64,000 nt of DNA from Acinetobacter sp. C32I (GTDB taxonomy: Bacteria > Pseudomonadota > Gammaproteobacteria > Pseudomonadales > Moraxellaceae), in contig NZ_CP098480.1 of assembly GCF_023702715.1 (NCBI RefSeq), forward strand, positions 868,001 through 932,000, given 5' to 3'. The notes beneath the pieces are model-generated. The model saw only the letters and a program-made list of their open reading frames with translations. It was not told the origin of the DNA and did no database searches. Below, in pieces: positions 26,234-35,153 of the stretch. How positions within the stretch are numbered: the first letter of the stretch is position 1; every line of letters starts with the position of its first letter. The position numbers and the translations under genes are program-made.

Positions 26234-26390
26234 TTTTTTCAACATCTGCTTCATCCATAATAAAGATGTCAACACACTAGACAGCACTTATGACAGCACC
26301 ATGTCATCTAGATGAAGATTCCTTGACGTTTCATATGAATATGGATGGGAAATGGAAGCAAGAATCGGTGAATTTAGATTTGGAAGAAAA

Positions 26391-26418
26391 AGGACAGTCT
26401 AGTGGCTTTGACTGTCCA
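26391..26418 (-). terminator. Terminator after the NQO1-like gene
   Basis: GGACAGTC / GACTGTCC stem followed on the minus strand by TTTTTC. Confidence 0.72.
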
Positions 26419-26454
26419 AAGAGAGTCGTGATTTTTTCTTCTGTTATTGACAGA

Positions 26455-27153
26455 TCAAAGCGGATTCATTCTATCGTCAAAACTTTCCAGTAATGGAAAT
26501 GCTAAGGGCTGTAGATCATCTATATTTTGCAAATACTGCTCGAAATCAATCACAATCTTTTGTCTATCTTCTTGGCTGATATAGGGCACATGATAGGCAA
26601 GGAATGGAGGCAGTACTTCAAAGCCGACATAGGCAAGTGTGCCGCGTTGCAACGATGATAAATAATGTTCTATTGGTCCATGTACAGAACCTTCACCAAA
26701 CATATGTTCACGGCCACCGAGTGTTAAACACAGCATGGCCTTTTTACCACGCATACCACCATGATTATAAAAGCGCTTACCGCCATAGAATAAGCCAGAT
26801 ACGAATACACGATCAATCCAACCTTTCAAGATGGCTGGTACAGAAGTCCAGTACAAAGGAAAGCTAAAAATAACCAGATCAGCACGTTGAACTTTTTCGA
26901 TTTCAGTTTGGATATCTGGTGCCAAGTGTTGCTGTTTAAAGGCATGACGTTGCTCAAGTGCATAATTAAAATAATCAGGTTGACTCAAACTCTCAAAATC
27001 CTGCTTTGAGGCAACAGGATTAAAATTCATGGCATAGAGATCAGAAACTTCAACGCTATGACCTTGCTGTTCAAAAGTATGTTGTGCCGTATTTTTCAGT
27101 GCTGTAGTGAATGACAATGGTTCTGGGTGTGCATGTACAATCAAAATATGCAT
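26455..27153 (-). CDS. NQO1/MdaB-like NAD(P)H oxidoreductase
   Basis: A 232-residue flavodoxin-fold protein: MHILIVHAHPEPLSFTTAL (FMN/FAD phosphate loop), SFPLYWTSVPAILKGWIDRVF (isoalloxazine loop) and LCLTLGGREHMFGEG. These are markers of the NAD(P)H dehydrogenase (quinone) family, which reduces quinones by two electrons. It is divergent from an AraC-type regulator 128 bp away, the probable regulator. Confidence 0.85.
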   Translation of the reverse strand: MHILIVHAHPEPLSFTTALKNTAQHTFEQQGHSVEVSDLYAMNFNPVASKQDFESLSQPDYFNYALEQRHAFKQQHLAPDIQTEIEKVQRADLVIFSFPLYWTSVPAILKGWIDRVFVSGLFYGGKRFYNHGGMRGKKAMLCLTLGGREHMFGEGSVHGPIEHYLSSLQRGTLAYVGFEVLPPFLAYHVPYISQEDRQKIVIDFEQYLQNIDDLQPLAFPLLESFDDRMNPL

Positions 27154-27281
27154 GATTTAATCCCTTATAGCGATGAATTTTCGATTGTTCTACTATGCTT
27201 AAATGAAGAAAGGTGTCATAGTTCATTAGCCGCCAATATTTACCATTTTGCGCCAATTTATTCTTCAATCATGGAGCGACA

Positions 27282-28307
27282 ATGAATCCAGAATTACCCG
27301 GAAGTTACGTCAATCTTTTGGTTGATCTTATCCAAAAATGGGGGATTTCTTCAGAACAACTCTTGGCAGGTACAGGAATTTCTAAGCAGGCGTTAACAGC
27401 GCCATTTTGGTATGTCGACTTTAATATTTTTAATCATTTATTAGAACGAGCGGCGTTGCTGACAAATGAAGCTGCAATTAGTTTATATCTTGCTGAAGAC
27501 ATGAAAGTCTCTTGTTATGGGCATGTGGGGATTGCGGCAACGGCTGCTGACACATTGGGAGAGGCGATTGCGGTGCTGGAACAATTTATTGGCTTACATT
27601 GTTCTGTATTTAAACCCAAACTGAAAATAAGTGGAGAGATGGCGTATTTAGACTTTGATCAGCCATCATCAAAGTTTAAGCTAAATCGACATGGCATGAT
27701 GTTTTTGATCTTAGGCTTTTCTCAGATTTTGGAAAATTTGGCCCAAGACAAACTTGGAATTTGTTTTCAGTTTCTACAAGACAAACCTGATTTTTATAAA
27801 AACACTCCGAAGTTTAATGAAATGAATATGTGCTTTAACGGAGAGAGGGACTGCCTGATCTTTAACAAAGCATTGTTGTCGCTTCCGTTAACGAGTGCAG
27901 ATGCATTATTGGCGCGCCTGAGCAAACAACAGTGTGAGCAAGATGCTGCTAAGCTTGCACTGAAAAGGGATCAAAAAAATCGATTAGACACACAAGTTAA
28001 AGCATTACTCTATGACGAACATCAGGGTTTCTTATCATTAAAGCAGGTTGCGACGAAGCTCCATCTTTCCGAACGCACTTTACAGCGCCAATTAAGCAGC
28101 AAACAAACTTCTTTTCAAATTCTTGTCGCAGAAGTCCGTCGCAAACAGGCCGAACATTTATTAAAACAGCCTAAACTTTCGATTGAGCAAATTGCCGAAC
28201 GTTTGGGTTATGCCGATATTTCTCATTTTTCACGGGCATTTAAGAAGTGGACCAATGTTACACCTAAGTTTTATCGTGAAGTCAGCATTGGTCATTCTTC
28301 GTTTTAG
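27282..28307 (+). CDS. AraC-family transcriptional regulator
   Basis: A 341-residue regulator. The N-terminal ligand-binding domain is of the OruR/ArgR type (GSYVNLLVDLIQKWGISSEQLLAGTGIS...). The C-terminal double helix-turn-helix (about residues 240-335) includes LKQVATKLHLSERTLQRQLSSKQTSFQ and IEQIAERLGYADISHFSRAFKKWTNVTP. It is divergent from the NQO1-like gene. Its end abuts the convergent CdsA-like gene with 3 bp between and no terminator. Confidence 0.88.
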   Translation: MNPELPGSYVNLLVDLIQKWGISSEQLLAGTGISKQALTAPFWYVDFNIFNHLLERAALLTNEAAISLYLAEDMKVSCYGHVGIAATAADTLGEAIAVLEQFIGLHCSVFKPKLKISGEMAYLDFDQPSSKFKLNRHGMMFLILGFSQILENLAQDKLGICFQFLQDKPDFYKNTPKFNEMNMCFNGERDCLIFNKALLSLPLTSADALLARLSKQQCEQDAAKLALKRDQKNRLDTQVKALLYDEHQGFLSLKQVATKLHLSERTLQRQLSSKQTSFQILVAEVRRKQAEHLLKQPKLSIEQIAERLGYADISHFSRAFKKWTNVTPKFYREVSIGHSSF

Positions 28308-28310
28308 GGG

Positions 28311-29255
28311 TTAGCTCCACCAATAGCGTAGAATATGGAAGAAGATTGGTGCAGAGAAACAAATAGAGTCGATACGATCTAACATACCGCCATGACCTTG
28401 AATCAATTGTCCCCAATCTTTTACCCCACGATCGCGTTTGATCGCAGACATAACCAAACCACCAAAGAAACCAAAAATACAGACAATCAAACCAATCAAC
28501 GCCGCTTGCCAATAATTGAATGGGGTGAGTGATGACATCAATACACCCAGCGCTGTTGCCAAAATGACGCCACCTAGCAATCCTTCAACTGTTTTTGATG
28601 GGGATAAGATTGGTGCAACTTTATGTTTTCCGAATAGCTTACCACAGACATATTGCAGCACATCCGAGGCTTGAACCACCATAATCAGCCAAATCGCCAA
28701 CCAAATTTTTTCCCCTTTAAATTGAGGTAAATCTAGGTTTAATAAAGCGGGAACATGCGAGATACAGAATACGCTGACCATTAAACCCCATTGGATTTTG
28801 GCACTGCGTTCCAAAAAGTGTGTGGTGTCCTCCAACTTTAAACTGGCAATTGGAATCAGTAAGAATACATACAACGGAATGAAAATCGAAAATAGTCCGT
28901 ACCAATTGGTATAGACCAAATAGTATTGATAGGGAATAACGAAGTAGAATGCGATCAGTAAAGGTAGATAATCGCCACGGCGTGTCGGTAATAAACTAAT
29001 AAACTCACGTAGTGCAAAAAAGGAAATAAGACCAAACAGGACAATAAAAGCAGTTTTTCCCAATAGAATGGCGGCTGCCAAGACAATCAGCATGATCCAC
29101 CAAGCATTTATACGCGCATTTAAGTTATCAATCACTGGAGATGGGGTTATGCCTGCTTTTTGTTTGAGGATAAATCCAATACTTGAGGCGATAATCAAAA
29201 TCACGGCAAAGATGCCAAACAATAAGTAAGTTTGTTGTAAGTTGTCTAAACTCAT
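28311..29255 (-). CDS. ynbB: CdsA-like phosphatidate cytidylyltransferase (YnbB-like)
   Basis: The 314-residue protein has about eight membrane helices. The CdsA signature lies near the C-terminus (SAIKRDRGVKDWGQLIQGHG, then GMLDRIDS). It should make CDP-diacylglycerol from phosphatidic acid and CTP. It is last in a six-gene operon and overlaps the upstream PlsC gene by 4 bp. The housekeeping cdsA is not in this window, so this is probably a dedicated paralogue like E. coli YnbB. Confidence 0.82.
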   Translation of the reverse strand: MSLDNLQQTYLLFGIFAVILIIASSIGFILKQKAGITPSPVIDNLNARINAWWIMLIVLAAAILLGKTAFIVLFGLISFFALREFISLLPTRRGDYLPLLIAFYFVIPYQYYLVYTNWYGLFSIFIPLYVFLLIPIASLKLEDTTHFLERSAKIQWGLMVSVFCISHVPALLNLDLPQFKGEKIWLAIWLIMVVQASDVLQYVCGKLFGKHKVAPILSPSKTVEGLLGGVILATALGVLMSSLTPFNYWQAALIGLIVCIFGFFGGLVMSAIKRDRGVKDWGQLIQGHGGMLDRIDSICFSAPIFFHILRYWWS

Positions 29256-29902
29256 TGATTCTCGGCCTCTTTTAATTTTAATAACTGCTGCTGAGCATGT
29301 TGTAAAAACTGTTGCTTATCTGAGAATTGATCGAGGACTAAAGGTTCGCCAAAAATGACCGTTGAAAGTAGTGGTAAAGGAATAAAAGCACCTTTGGGCA
29401 TCACCCGCTTTAAATTAGAAATCCAGACAGGGACCACTTCAACTTCAGGGAACTGTTGGCTGAGGTGATACAGACCACTTTTAAATTCAAGGAGTTCAAT
29501 ATCATCATTTAAGTTACGTGTTCCTTCAGGGAAGAAAATAATGGAATAGCCTTCAGCTAAAACATCTTTAACTGGCTGTAATGGATCTTGCTGATCACTA
29601 CGATTACGCTGAATGGTGACACCCGAAAAGGTATCTTGAATCAAAAACCGTCGAAACCCATCTTTCAGCCAATAATCTGACGCTGCAATTGGGCGAGTTT
29701 GCCGACGAATATGAATCGGCAGGGAAGACCACAGTAGAATGAAGTCGATATGACTATTGTGGTTGGCATAGTAGATACGTTGCTTAAGCTCTGGTTCACA
29801 ACCCACCCATAAACTTCTTGCACCCGTTAATAAGCGAGCGCCTCGACGAGTAAGAAATGCGATAAAACGAGCAACGGATTGCGTAATTATATTTTTTTTC
29901 AT
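29252..29902 (-). CDS. PlsC-like 1-acylglycerol-3-phosphate acyltransferase
   Basis: A 216-residue acyltransferase with NHNSHIDF (H48-x4-D53) and FFPEGTRN, the catalytic and glycerophosphate-binding motifs of the PlsC family. It would transfer a fatty acyl group to a lysophospholipid at the inner membrane. Overlaps ynbB by 4 bp and follows the small membrane-protein gene by 7 bp. E. coli ynbABCD, as I recall it, lacks this gene. Confidence 0.85.
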   Translation of the reverse strand: MKKNIITQSVARFIAFLTRRGARLLTGARSLWVGCEPELKQRIYYANHNSHIDFILLWSSLPIHIRRQTRPIAASDYWLKDGFRRFLIQDTFSGVTIQRNRSDQQDPLQPVKDVLAEGYSIIFFPEGTRNLNDDIELLEFKSGLYHLSQQFPEVEVVPVWISNLKRVMPKGAFIPLPLLSTVIFGEPLVLDQFSDKQQFLQHAQQQLLKLKEAENQ

Positions 29903-29909
29903 TCAACCT

Positions 29910-30332
29910 TCATCTATGCGCTAATTTATAAAAAAGTACAATAAATACAGAATACTGAATTAAGACAATGAAGATCTGTATTTTTAACAGTCTTAAGCAG
30001 CCTTTGAAGCGTATCGACCAATCACGACCCGTTTTACTGGATGGAATCAGTTGCAAGTTTAACAGGGATTGATCCAATTGTTGGGTAAGAAGGTCTATAT
30101 CCTCTGGTTGGTCAACCATATGCTGTAACAGGCCACGATCAAATTCAATCCGAATAAATAAATAATGGTGAATCGCCAATAGAGCAGTAACCACTAACAG
30201 TGGGATCAAGATCGGGGTACTTGAAAATAAAAATAAGCTCACAATTGATAAAACAAAGGCTAAATATCCTGATTTTAAAATACTCTGACTTTGCTTGAGC
30301 AATTGACTAACCACGACAAAATTCATTTTCAT
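29910..30332 (-). CDS. Hypothetical membrane protein in the phospholipid operon
   Basis: A 140-residue protein with a pair of hydrophobic segments around residues 23-56 and another at about 115-135. A polar middle (VDQPEDIDLLTQQLDQSLLNL) probably faces the cytoplasm. No family recognised. It overlaps the phosphatase gene by 4 bp and lies 7 bp before plsC, so it is fixed within the operon and may scaffold the lipid enzymes. Confidence 0.65.
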   Translation of the reverse strand: MKMNFVVVSQLLKQSQSILKSGYLAFVLSIVSLFLFSSTPILIPLLVVTALLAIHHYLFIRIEFDRGLLQHMVDQPEDIDLLTQQLDQSLLNLQLIPSSKTGRDWSIRFKGCLRLLKIQIFIVLIQYSVFIVLFYKLAHR

Positions 30333-31699
30333 AGCTGCTTCTCCTGAGTGAGTAGCAGTTGGAAGTGTTTAATTTCAGCAATATGTTTCTCACTCAGAAC
30401 GATCCAAGGTCGTGATCGTTGGATTAAGGTAATCGCTTCTTCTACACTAGCCGCATGGTTTTGCTGTAATAACCATGCGATCAATATACTACAGCTACGT
30501 GAGTAACCGAGCGCACAGAAAATCAGAACTTTATGTGATTGATTGGTTTGTAGTAAAGGTTGGATAAAATGGTCGAATGCTGCTGCGGCGACCAATAATT
30601 GCTGACTTTGGACGGGGATTAAATCGAGGGTATTAAATTTTTCATAGTGTTGTACTTGCTGATTTACTGCTAACTCCGCACAGCAATCAAATAAGGCTGT
30701 ATATTGTTTTGTATGTTCAGCAGATGGAATACGGCCAAGATAAAGATCGACGCCGTTTAATTGCAAAATCAATGAGTCTTCAGGATGTTGATAGGTCCAA
30801 ACACGACTATTTATCCATGCGACTAGAGAATAAGGTGCGAACAATAACCATGCAGCGACAGTCATTTGACCATTTTCTTGCTTTTGGAAAAAATGAGGTC
30901 TAACCAAAAAGTATGCTAAAGCAACTAAGAAAAGACTGATCGCTGGATATAACATCCATAGCCATACACCTTTAAATAAAAATGCAGGAGTTATACAAAC
31001 TAAGGCCCCAATTAAATAAAAACACCATAATTTTAAATGTTTAGCTGTAATTTGCTGTAAGCCATCTTTTTGATAAGGTGCTTTGACTGTAAGTGGAAAT
31101 AGCCATAAACATAGTGCACCTGCCAATAGACCCAATGGAATATCAATAAAATGATGCTGCCATGTGGTCAAGACAGAAAGTCCGATCAGGAACGACCAAA
31201 CATGAACCAGCCAACGGTAATTGGGATTGATATGCCTGCGATAAAAATCCCACAGAATGACCAGTAAAACGATGTGTAAGGAGGGAGCTTGATTAAAGGG
31301 TTTATCAAAACCCATCAGCACATCGAACCATAATCCAAAAAAGCCATCTAATTCAACACGTTCAAAACTAAACTTTAACGGGTAGATTAAAAAGCAACTG
31401 ATCGAGATAAGTTGAGCAGCAAAAAGTCGGAGTGCATGCTGTCGAAGTTCAAATTTATTCCAACAGAGTAAGAGCGATAAGCCATAAAATAGGTCAATTG
31501 ACCAATACGGCACAATGGTCCATGGCCAAAGTGGGATATGATGCTCCCATTCAAACACAATACTCGGCACATTGCTGAGGCTGGATGCATATTGATTTGC
31601 AAAACCATAGGTTAAGAAGAAAAATGGGGCTAAAAAGACTAAGCAGAGTAGCCCCCATTTCCAAGTACCGGGCTGGCGATTTAAAATATTATTTTGCAT
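30329..31699 (-). CDS. ynbD: PAP2-like / dual-specificity phosphatase fusion (YnbD-like)
   Basis: A 456-residue two-part protein. Residues 1-265 are membrane helices with PAP2-like elements (QAPSLH at 137-142, HHFIDIPLG from 182). Residues 310-456 are a cytosolic dual-specificity phosphatase domain with the Cys-x5-Arg loop CALGYSRS (Cys395, Arg401). E. coli YnbD has the same fusion. It could dephosphorylate a lipid intermediate such as a phosphatidyl-X phosphate, like PTPMT1-type enzymes; this is inference. Confidence 0.8.
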   Translation of the reverse strand: MQNNILNRQPGTWKWGLLCLVFLAPFFFLTYGFANQYASSLSNVPSIVFEWEHHIPLWPWTIVPYWSIDLFYGLSLLLCWNKFELRQHALRLFAAQLISISCFLIYPLKFSFERVELDGFFGLWFDVLMGFDKPFNQAPSLHIVLLVILWDFYRRHINPNYRWLVHVWSFLIGLSVLTTWQHHFIDIPLGLLAGALCLWLFPLTVKAPYQKDGLQQITAKHLKLWCFYLIGALVCITPAFLFKGVWLWMLYPAISLFLVALAYFLVRPHFFQKQENGQMTVAAWLLFAPYSLVAWINSRVWTYQHPEDSLILQLNGVDLYLGRIPSAEHTKQYTALFDCCAELAVNQQVQHYEKFNTLDLIPVQSQQLLVAAAAFDHFIQPLLQTNQSHKVLIFCALGYSRSCSILIAWLLQQNHAASVEEAITLIQRSRPWIVLSEKHIAEIKHFQLLLTQEKQL

Positions 31700-31711
31700 A
31701 AAGGTCTTTAT

Positions 31712-33460
31712 TTAAATTTTTTGAGCAACTGAAACTGTAAAAATCCCAAATTCATCAATACATTGATCTACTTTTTTAAAGCCTGCTTGTTCAACCAGTG
31801 CATCCATTTCGGCTTGTGAGCGTAAACGCATGACCCAAGCATCACCTTGACGATGTGAGGTAAGCGCACGTGCAATAAATTCTTGTTGTGGGTGCCAAAT
31901 TTGTCCCGTATAAATCAGGAAGCCACCTTGTAGCATAGCTTGATGAATACCTGTGAGTGATTGTCTTAATAAATCATTATCACTAAACAATTCATAAAGC
32001 CCTGAAACAATCACCAAATTTGGCTTGGGTTTAACTTTGGCCAATGACGCCGTGTCAAAGGCATCACCGAGTTCAAATTGAGCAATATTGTCCAATTTCC
32101 GTTCTTGGATCAATGCTGTACCTGAATCAACATTTAACTGACTATAATCTCTTAATAACACGGACTTCGGTGCTGTTGGAAGCTGGCTGACCGCATCTAA
32201 AATATAGCGGCCATGACCAGCAGCAATATCCAGAATTCGAATGTCTTTACGTTGCTTATTCAGAACCTGTGCATATTTCGCCAATAGCTGCTCGATATGC
32301 TGTTTACGTATGCGGATGCCACGCCAACCAATCGCATTTAAATACTGTTGATCAATGATATTGCCAAGAATGTTTTTGCTTTCACCTTGATTTCGATAGA
32401 CAAAATCTAGCGTACTGCCAGAGTCATAACCGGTATCTTCACCAATTTTAAGGCCACGGGAGAATTTACTGCCGAGTTTTAAATTACGTTTGGTTAAGTT
32501 CCAGAACAAATTCTTGATTGAAGAAGCGGGAAGTGGGCTACTCAATTGCTCAGCAGTTGCACAGCTTGAACCAATTTTATCGGCATTCAGTACATCTGGT
32601 GCTTGATAATCTTCTGCAAAGCTTTGCAAGATAAAACGACGGATTTTTTCGATTGCAATATGACGATCTTTTTCACCTAAAGTGTCGTGATAAAAACCAT
32701 CTAGTACATGGAACTCTTTTCGTGGATGAGGAAGCTTTTCATAAAATTGTTGTTGTGGCTTACGGAATACCACAAAATCTGATCCAGAGCATAAAACTTG
32801 TGTAGGAACAAAGATATTTTGTGCATCATTAACGATACGTTCTGACGCTGCATATAAGCCCAAAAGCATTCGTACAGAAATGGCTTTGGCAATTTGTGGA
32901 TCTGTATCGTAAGTTTTCGCACGATCAACATCATGTGTCAGCATATTGGCTTTGACATAGCTGGTAATAAAGAAATTACCTTTGAGTTTACTTAAAACAG
33001 TTAAACCAGCTTTTGCAAATGGGACATACAGTTTGATATCAAATGCGGGTGAAGCTAAGCATAAGGCTCTGATTTTTGGAGCATAATCATGTACCCATGT
33101 GGCTGCCAAAACTGCACCGACACTTTGACCAATGACGGCGATATTGGTTGATACAATGTTATACGTCGATTCAATATGTTGTACAAAAGATTGAATATCT
33201 TTCACACATGCAGAGAAACTTGGTGCATCGCCACGTAAACCTGGTGAATCTCCATGTCCGCGTGCATCCCACGCAAAGAAATCAAATTCTGGTAGGTTGA
33301 GCTCATTGACCAAATGCGCCATACGTCCAGAGTGTTCATGACCACGATGGAATAAGATAATTGCTTTTTTTGTCTCTTTTTCTGCAGTTGCAGGCCAATG
33401 TTGATAGGCTAATTGGGTATCATCATGACTGGTAAATACATGTTTTTGTGAGCTTTGCAT
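31712..33460 (-). CDS. ynbC: Alpha/beta hydrolase - SAM methyltransferase fusion (YnbC-like)
   Basis: A 582-residue fusion. Residues 1-285 are a monoglyceride-lipase-like hydrolase: nucleophile Ser113 in IGQSVGAV, Asp228 in GSDFVV, His258 in DGFYHDT, and the FHRGHEHSGR and DARGHGDSPG motifs. Residues 320-582 are a class I methyltransferase with SAM motif ILDIAAGHGRYILD (from 409). E. coli YnbC is the same length and layout. The pair suggests trimming and methylating a lipid head group, but no substrate is known. Confidence 0.82.
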   Translation of the reverse strand: MQSSQKHVFTSHDDTQLAYQHWPATAEKETKKAIILFHRGHEHSGRMAHLVNELNLPEFDFFAWDARGHGDSPGLRGDAPSFSACVKDIQSFVQHIESTYNIVSTNIAVIGQSVGAVLAATWVHDYAPKIRALCLASPAFDIKLYVPFAKAGLTVLSKLKGNFFITSYVKANMLTHDVDRAKTYDTDPQIAKAISVRMLLGLYAASERIVNDAQNIFVPTQVLCSGSDFVVFRKPQQQFYEKLPHPRKEFHVLDGFYHDTLGEKDRHIAIEKIRRFILQSFAEDYQAPDVLNADKIGSSCATAEQLSSPLPASSIKNLFWNLTKRNLKLGSKFSRGLKIGEDTGYDSGSTLDFVYRNQGESKNILGNIIDQQYLNAIGWRGIRIRKQHIEQLLAKYAQVLNKQRKDIRILDIAAGHGRYILDAVSQLPTAPKSVLLRDYSQLNVDSGTALIQERKLDNIAQFELGDAFDTASLAKVKPKPNLVIVSGLYELFSDNDLLRQSLTGIHQAMLQGGFLIYTGQIWHPQQEFIARALTSHRQGDAWVMRLRSQAEMDALVEQAGFKKVDQCIDEFGIFTVSVAQKI

Positions 33461-33470
33461 CTGATTTTCC

Positions 33471-34106
33471 TTAAAGTTGAATACTATTTTTAATACGGTT
33501 ATAAGTTGTCAAAACTAATAGTGCTGCAATAAAAATAAGCAGCCCATTGCAGATGTAAATGATTGAATTTGTGTAATTATTTTCAATTAAATACGGACTA
33601 AAACTGACAAGTACAGCAATTAAACTAAACCAAAATGCACGGTCGCTTTTACCCATAGGACCATCATAACGACGTTCCTGACCAATTAAAGGTGCCATAA
33701 CGCCAGCATATTCACTCAGAATGGCCAGAAAAACAACTAAACCCAATAAATAGGAATTAATGAAGGCTAAGCCTAAAAAACATAAATACAGCGCAGAATC
33801 GGAGATGACATCACAAATTTCATTTAGATATGCGCCAAGTTTTGATTGTTGATTGAATTCACGTGCGAGCATGCCATCAATTGCATTAAAACCCATACGA
33901 ACCAACATCCATACAGGAAATAGTAAAAATAGAATCAAAGGTTGTTGGTAAAGATGCAGGCAGTAAAGTGCAACGGCTAATACAACAGAGATAAACATGG
34001 CTAAAAGCGTAACTTGATTCGCCGTGATTTTTTTAGCGTAAAGCCATTGTACAAATGGGCGAAGTAAATTCTGAAATGCTGGTTTTAATTGATAAATCGA
34101 AGGCAT
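33471..34106 (-). CDS. ynbA: CDP-alcohol phosphatidyltransferase (YnbA-like)
   Basis: About 211 residues, with six helices and the CDP-alcohol phosphatidyltransferase motif FNAIDGMLAR...GAYLNEICDVISD. Relative to the usual D-x2-D-G-x2-A-R-x8-G-x3-D-x3-D, the first and third Asp are Asn (Asn74, Asn95). E. coli YnbA, as I recall it, has the same substitutions. It would swap CMP for an alcohol on CDP-diacylglycerol. A GTG frame opens at 34124, but the ATG at 34106 (MPSIYQLKPAF) matches the family start. First gene of the operon. Confidence 0.82.
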   Translation of the reverse strand: MPSIYQLKPAFQNLLRPFVQWLYAKKITANQVTLLAMFISVVLAVALYCLHLYQQPLILFLLFPVWMLVRMGFNAIDGMLAREFNQQSKLGAYLNEICDVISDSALYLCFLGLAFINSYLLGLVVFLAILSEYAGVMAPLIGQERRYDGPMGKSDRAFWFSLIAVLVSFSPYLIENNYTNSIIYICNGLLIFIAALLVLTTYNRIKNSIQL

Positions 34107-34115
34107 TGTTATTGG

Positions 34116-34131
34116 TATAAACACGTTTATA
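34116..34131. promoter_or_regulatory. Inverted repeat at the head of the lipid operon
   Basis: TATAAAC-AC-GTTTATA, a perfect 7-bp inverted repeat just upstream of the ynbA-like start; a candidate operator or promoter element. Confidence 0.4.
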
Positions 34132-34551
34132 TAGTGAAAGTATTGTGTTTAATATTTAGGTGCATGTCAACATACATCAAGATCCGAGGGAAAGTGATGA
34201 TTATAAAAGTCATTACATATCAAATTGTTAATATTAAATTATTTCGTATAATGTATATTATGTTAAATAGAAGATCTGAGTTTGTAGCCTGAGCAGCACC
34301 GCTGCGCAAGTTACTGTTTGTAGCTACAGCTTGGCAACGTGAATCTCTATGATCATAATTCACGTTGCTGACTTCAAGTTCTCATTCCATAAATGGCAGA
34401 AGATTTTTACAAGTCGGCTGCCTAGAATCACCCAAGTGAATGTCTCCTGCTATTTCAGCACACATCGTTAATTACGCTTAAATGCTAACCCTCTCATTTT
34501 TCAACGAGTTCAGGTTATAATGATGGTCTCCCCAAATATAGTTGATCTATT
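34132..34551. other. Intergenic region with an 11-bp perfect hairpin
   Basis: GCAACGTGAAT (34334-34344) pairs with ATTCACGTTGC (34358-34368) around a 13-nt loop. No T run follows on either side. Short plus-strand frames here have no coding look. The region also holds the promoter of the lipid operon (minus) and that of the VF530 gene (plus). Confidence 0.4.
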
Positions 34552-34788
34552 ATGAACGCCTCCAATGACCCTCTACACGGCAAAAAACTTGCTGATATTT
34601 TGGATGAGTTATTGGATTATTACGGTGGCTTTGAAGGCTTAAGTTGTAAAATTGAAATTAGATGTTTTTGTATAGATCCAAGTGTTAAGTCATCGTTGCG
34701 ATTCTTACGTACCACACTATGGGCACGTGAAAAAGTAGAAAGTTTGTATTTATATGTCTTACGCCAAAAAGCCAAACAGAAATCCTAG
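34552..34788 (+). CDS. VF530-family (DUF2132) DNA-binding protein
   Basis: A 78-residue protein matching the VF530 family throughout: DPLHGKKLADILDELLDYYGGFEGL, then CFCIDPSVKSSLRFLRTTLWAREKVE. Family members are small helical proteins with a double-stranded DNA-binding fold. Role in the cell unknown. Single gene. Confidence 0.88.
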   Translation: MNASNDPLHGKKLADILDELLDYYGGFEGLSCKIEIRCFCIDPSVKSSLRFLRTTLWAREKVESLYLYVLRQKAKQKS

Positions 34789-34805
34789 CTTTCAAAGCTA
34801 TGACC

Positions 34806-35147
34806 TCAATGTGCTTTCATGTTTGTTTCCGTTAAATAAGCTTTCTTCGATGTCTTGTTCCATAAACAAAGCTCTTGTCCTATTTTGTTTTTCATATGTG
34901 CTTGAGGATATTTTCCTTCAATAAGGAGTGCCGAATATCCAACACGATCATCAAACAGCATGACATTGCTCACTGTCTTGGCATTTTTAAGTTGGCTCGC
35001 TTTTATACAAGCCGCTTTTATTTCCTGATCATGTTTGTTCCATGCCTGCTCAGAACTTGCGAAAGTTATGCTGCTCATCACGGATGAACTTGCCACAAAA
35101 CCTAAAATAGCAAGATATTTTAATAGCATACGATGTCTTATTGCCAT
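34806..35147 (-). CDS. Exported hypothetical protein
   Basis: About 113 residues with a signal peptide (MLLKYLAILGFVASSSVMSS..., probable cut after TFA). The short mature domain has two cysteines (KAACIKAS, ELCLWNK). No family recognised. The ATG at 35147 is chosen because AGGA lies 8 bp upstream of it; an ATG at 35153 is too close to that site. Confidence 0.55.
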   Translation of the reverse strand: MAIRHRMLLKYLAILGFVASSSVMSSITFASSEQAWNKHDQEIKAACIKASQLKNAKTVSNVMLFDDRVGYSALLIEGKYPQAHMKNKIGQELCLWNKTSKKAYLTETNMKAH

Positions 35148-35153
35148 GATCAT

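Noticed and set aside
26290..26493. Plus-strand 67-codon frame near the phospholipase promoter
   Set aside because: It runs across the terminator hairpin of the NQO1-like gene and into its 3' end; the product has no domain look.
34089..34292. Plus-strand 67-codon frame upstream of the ynb-like operon
   Set aside because: Overlaps the antisense start of the operon; hydrophobic AT-driven composition without a ribosome site.
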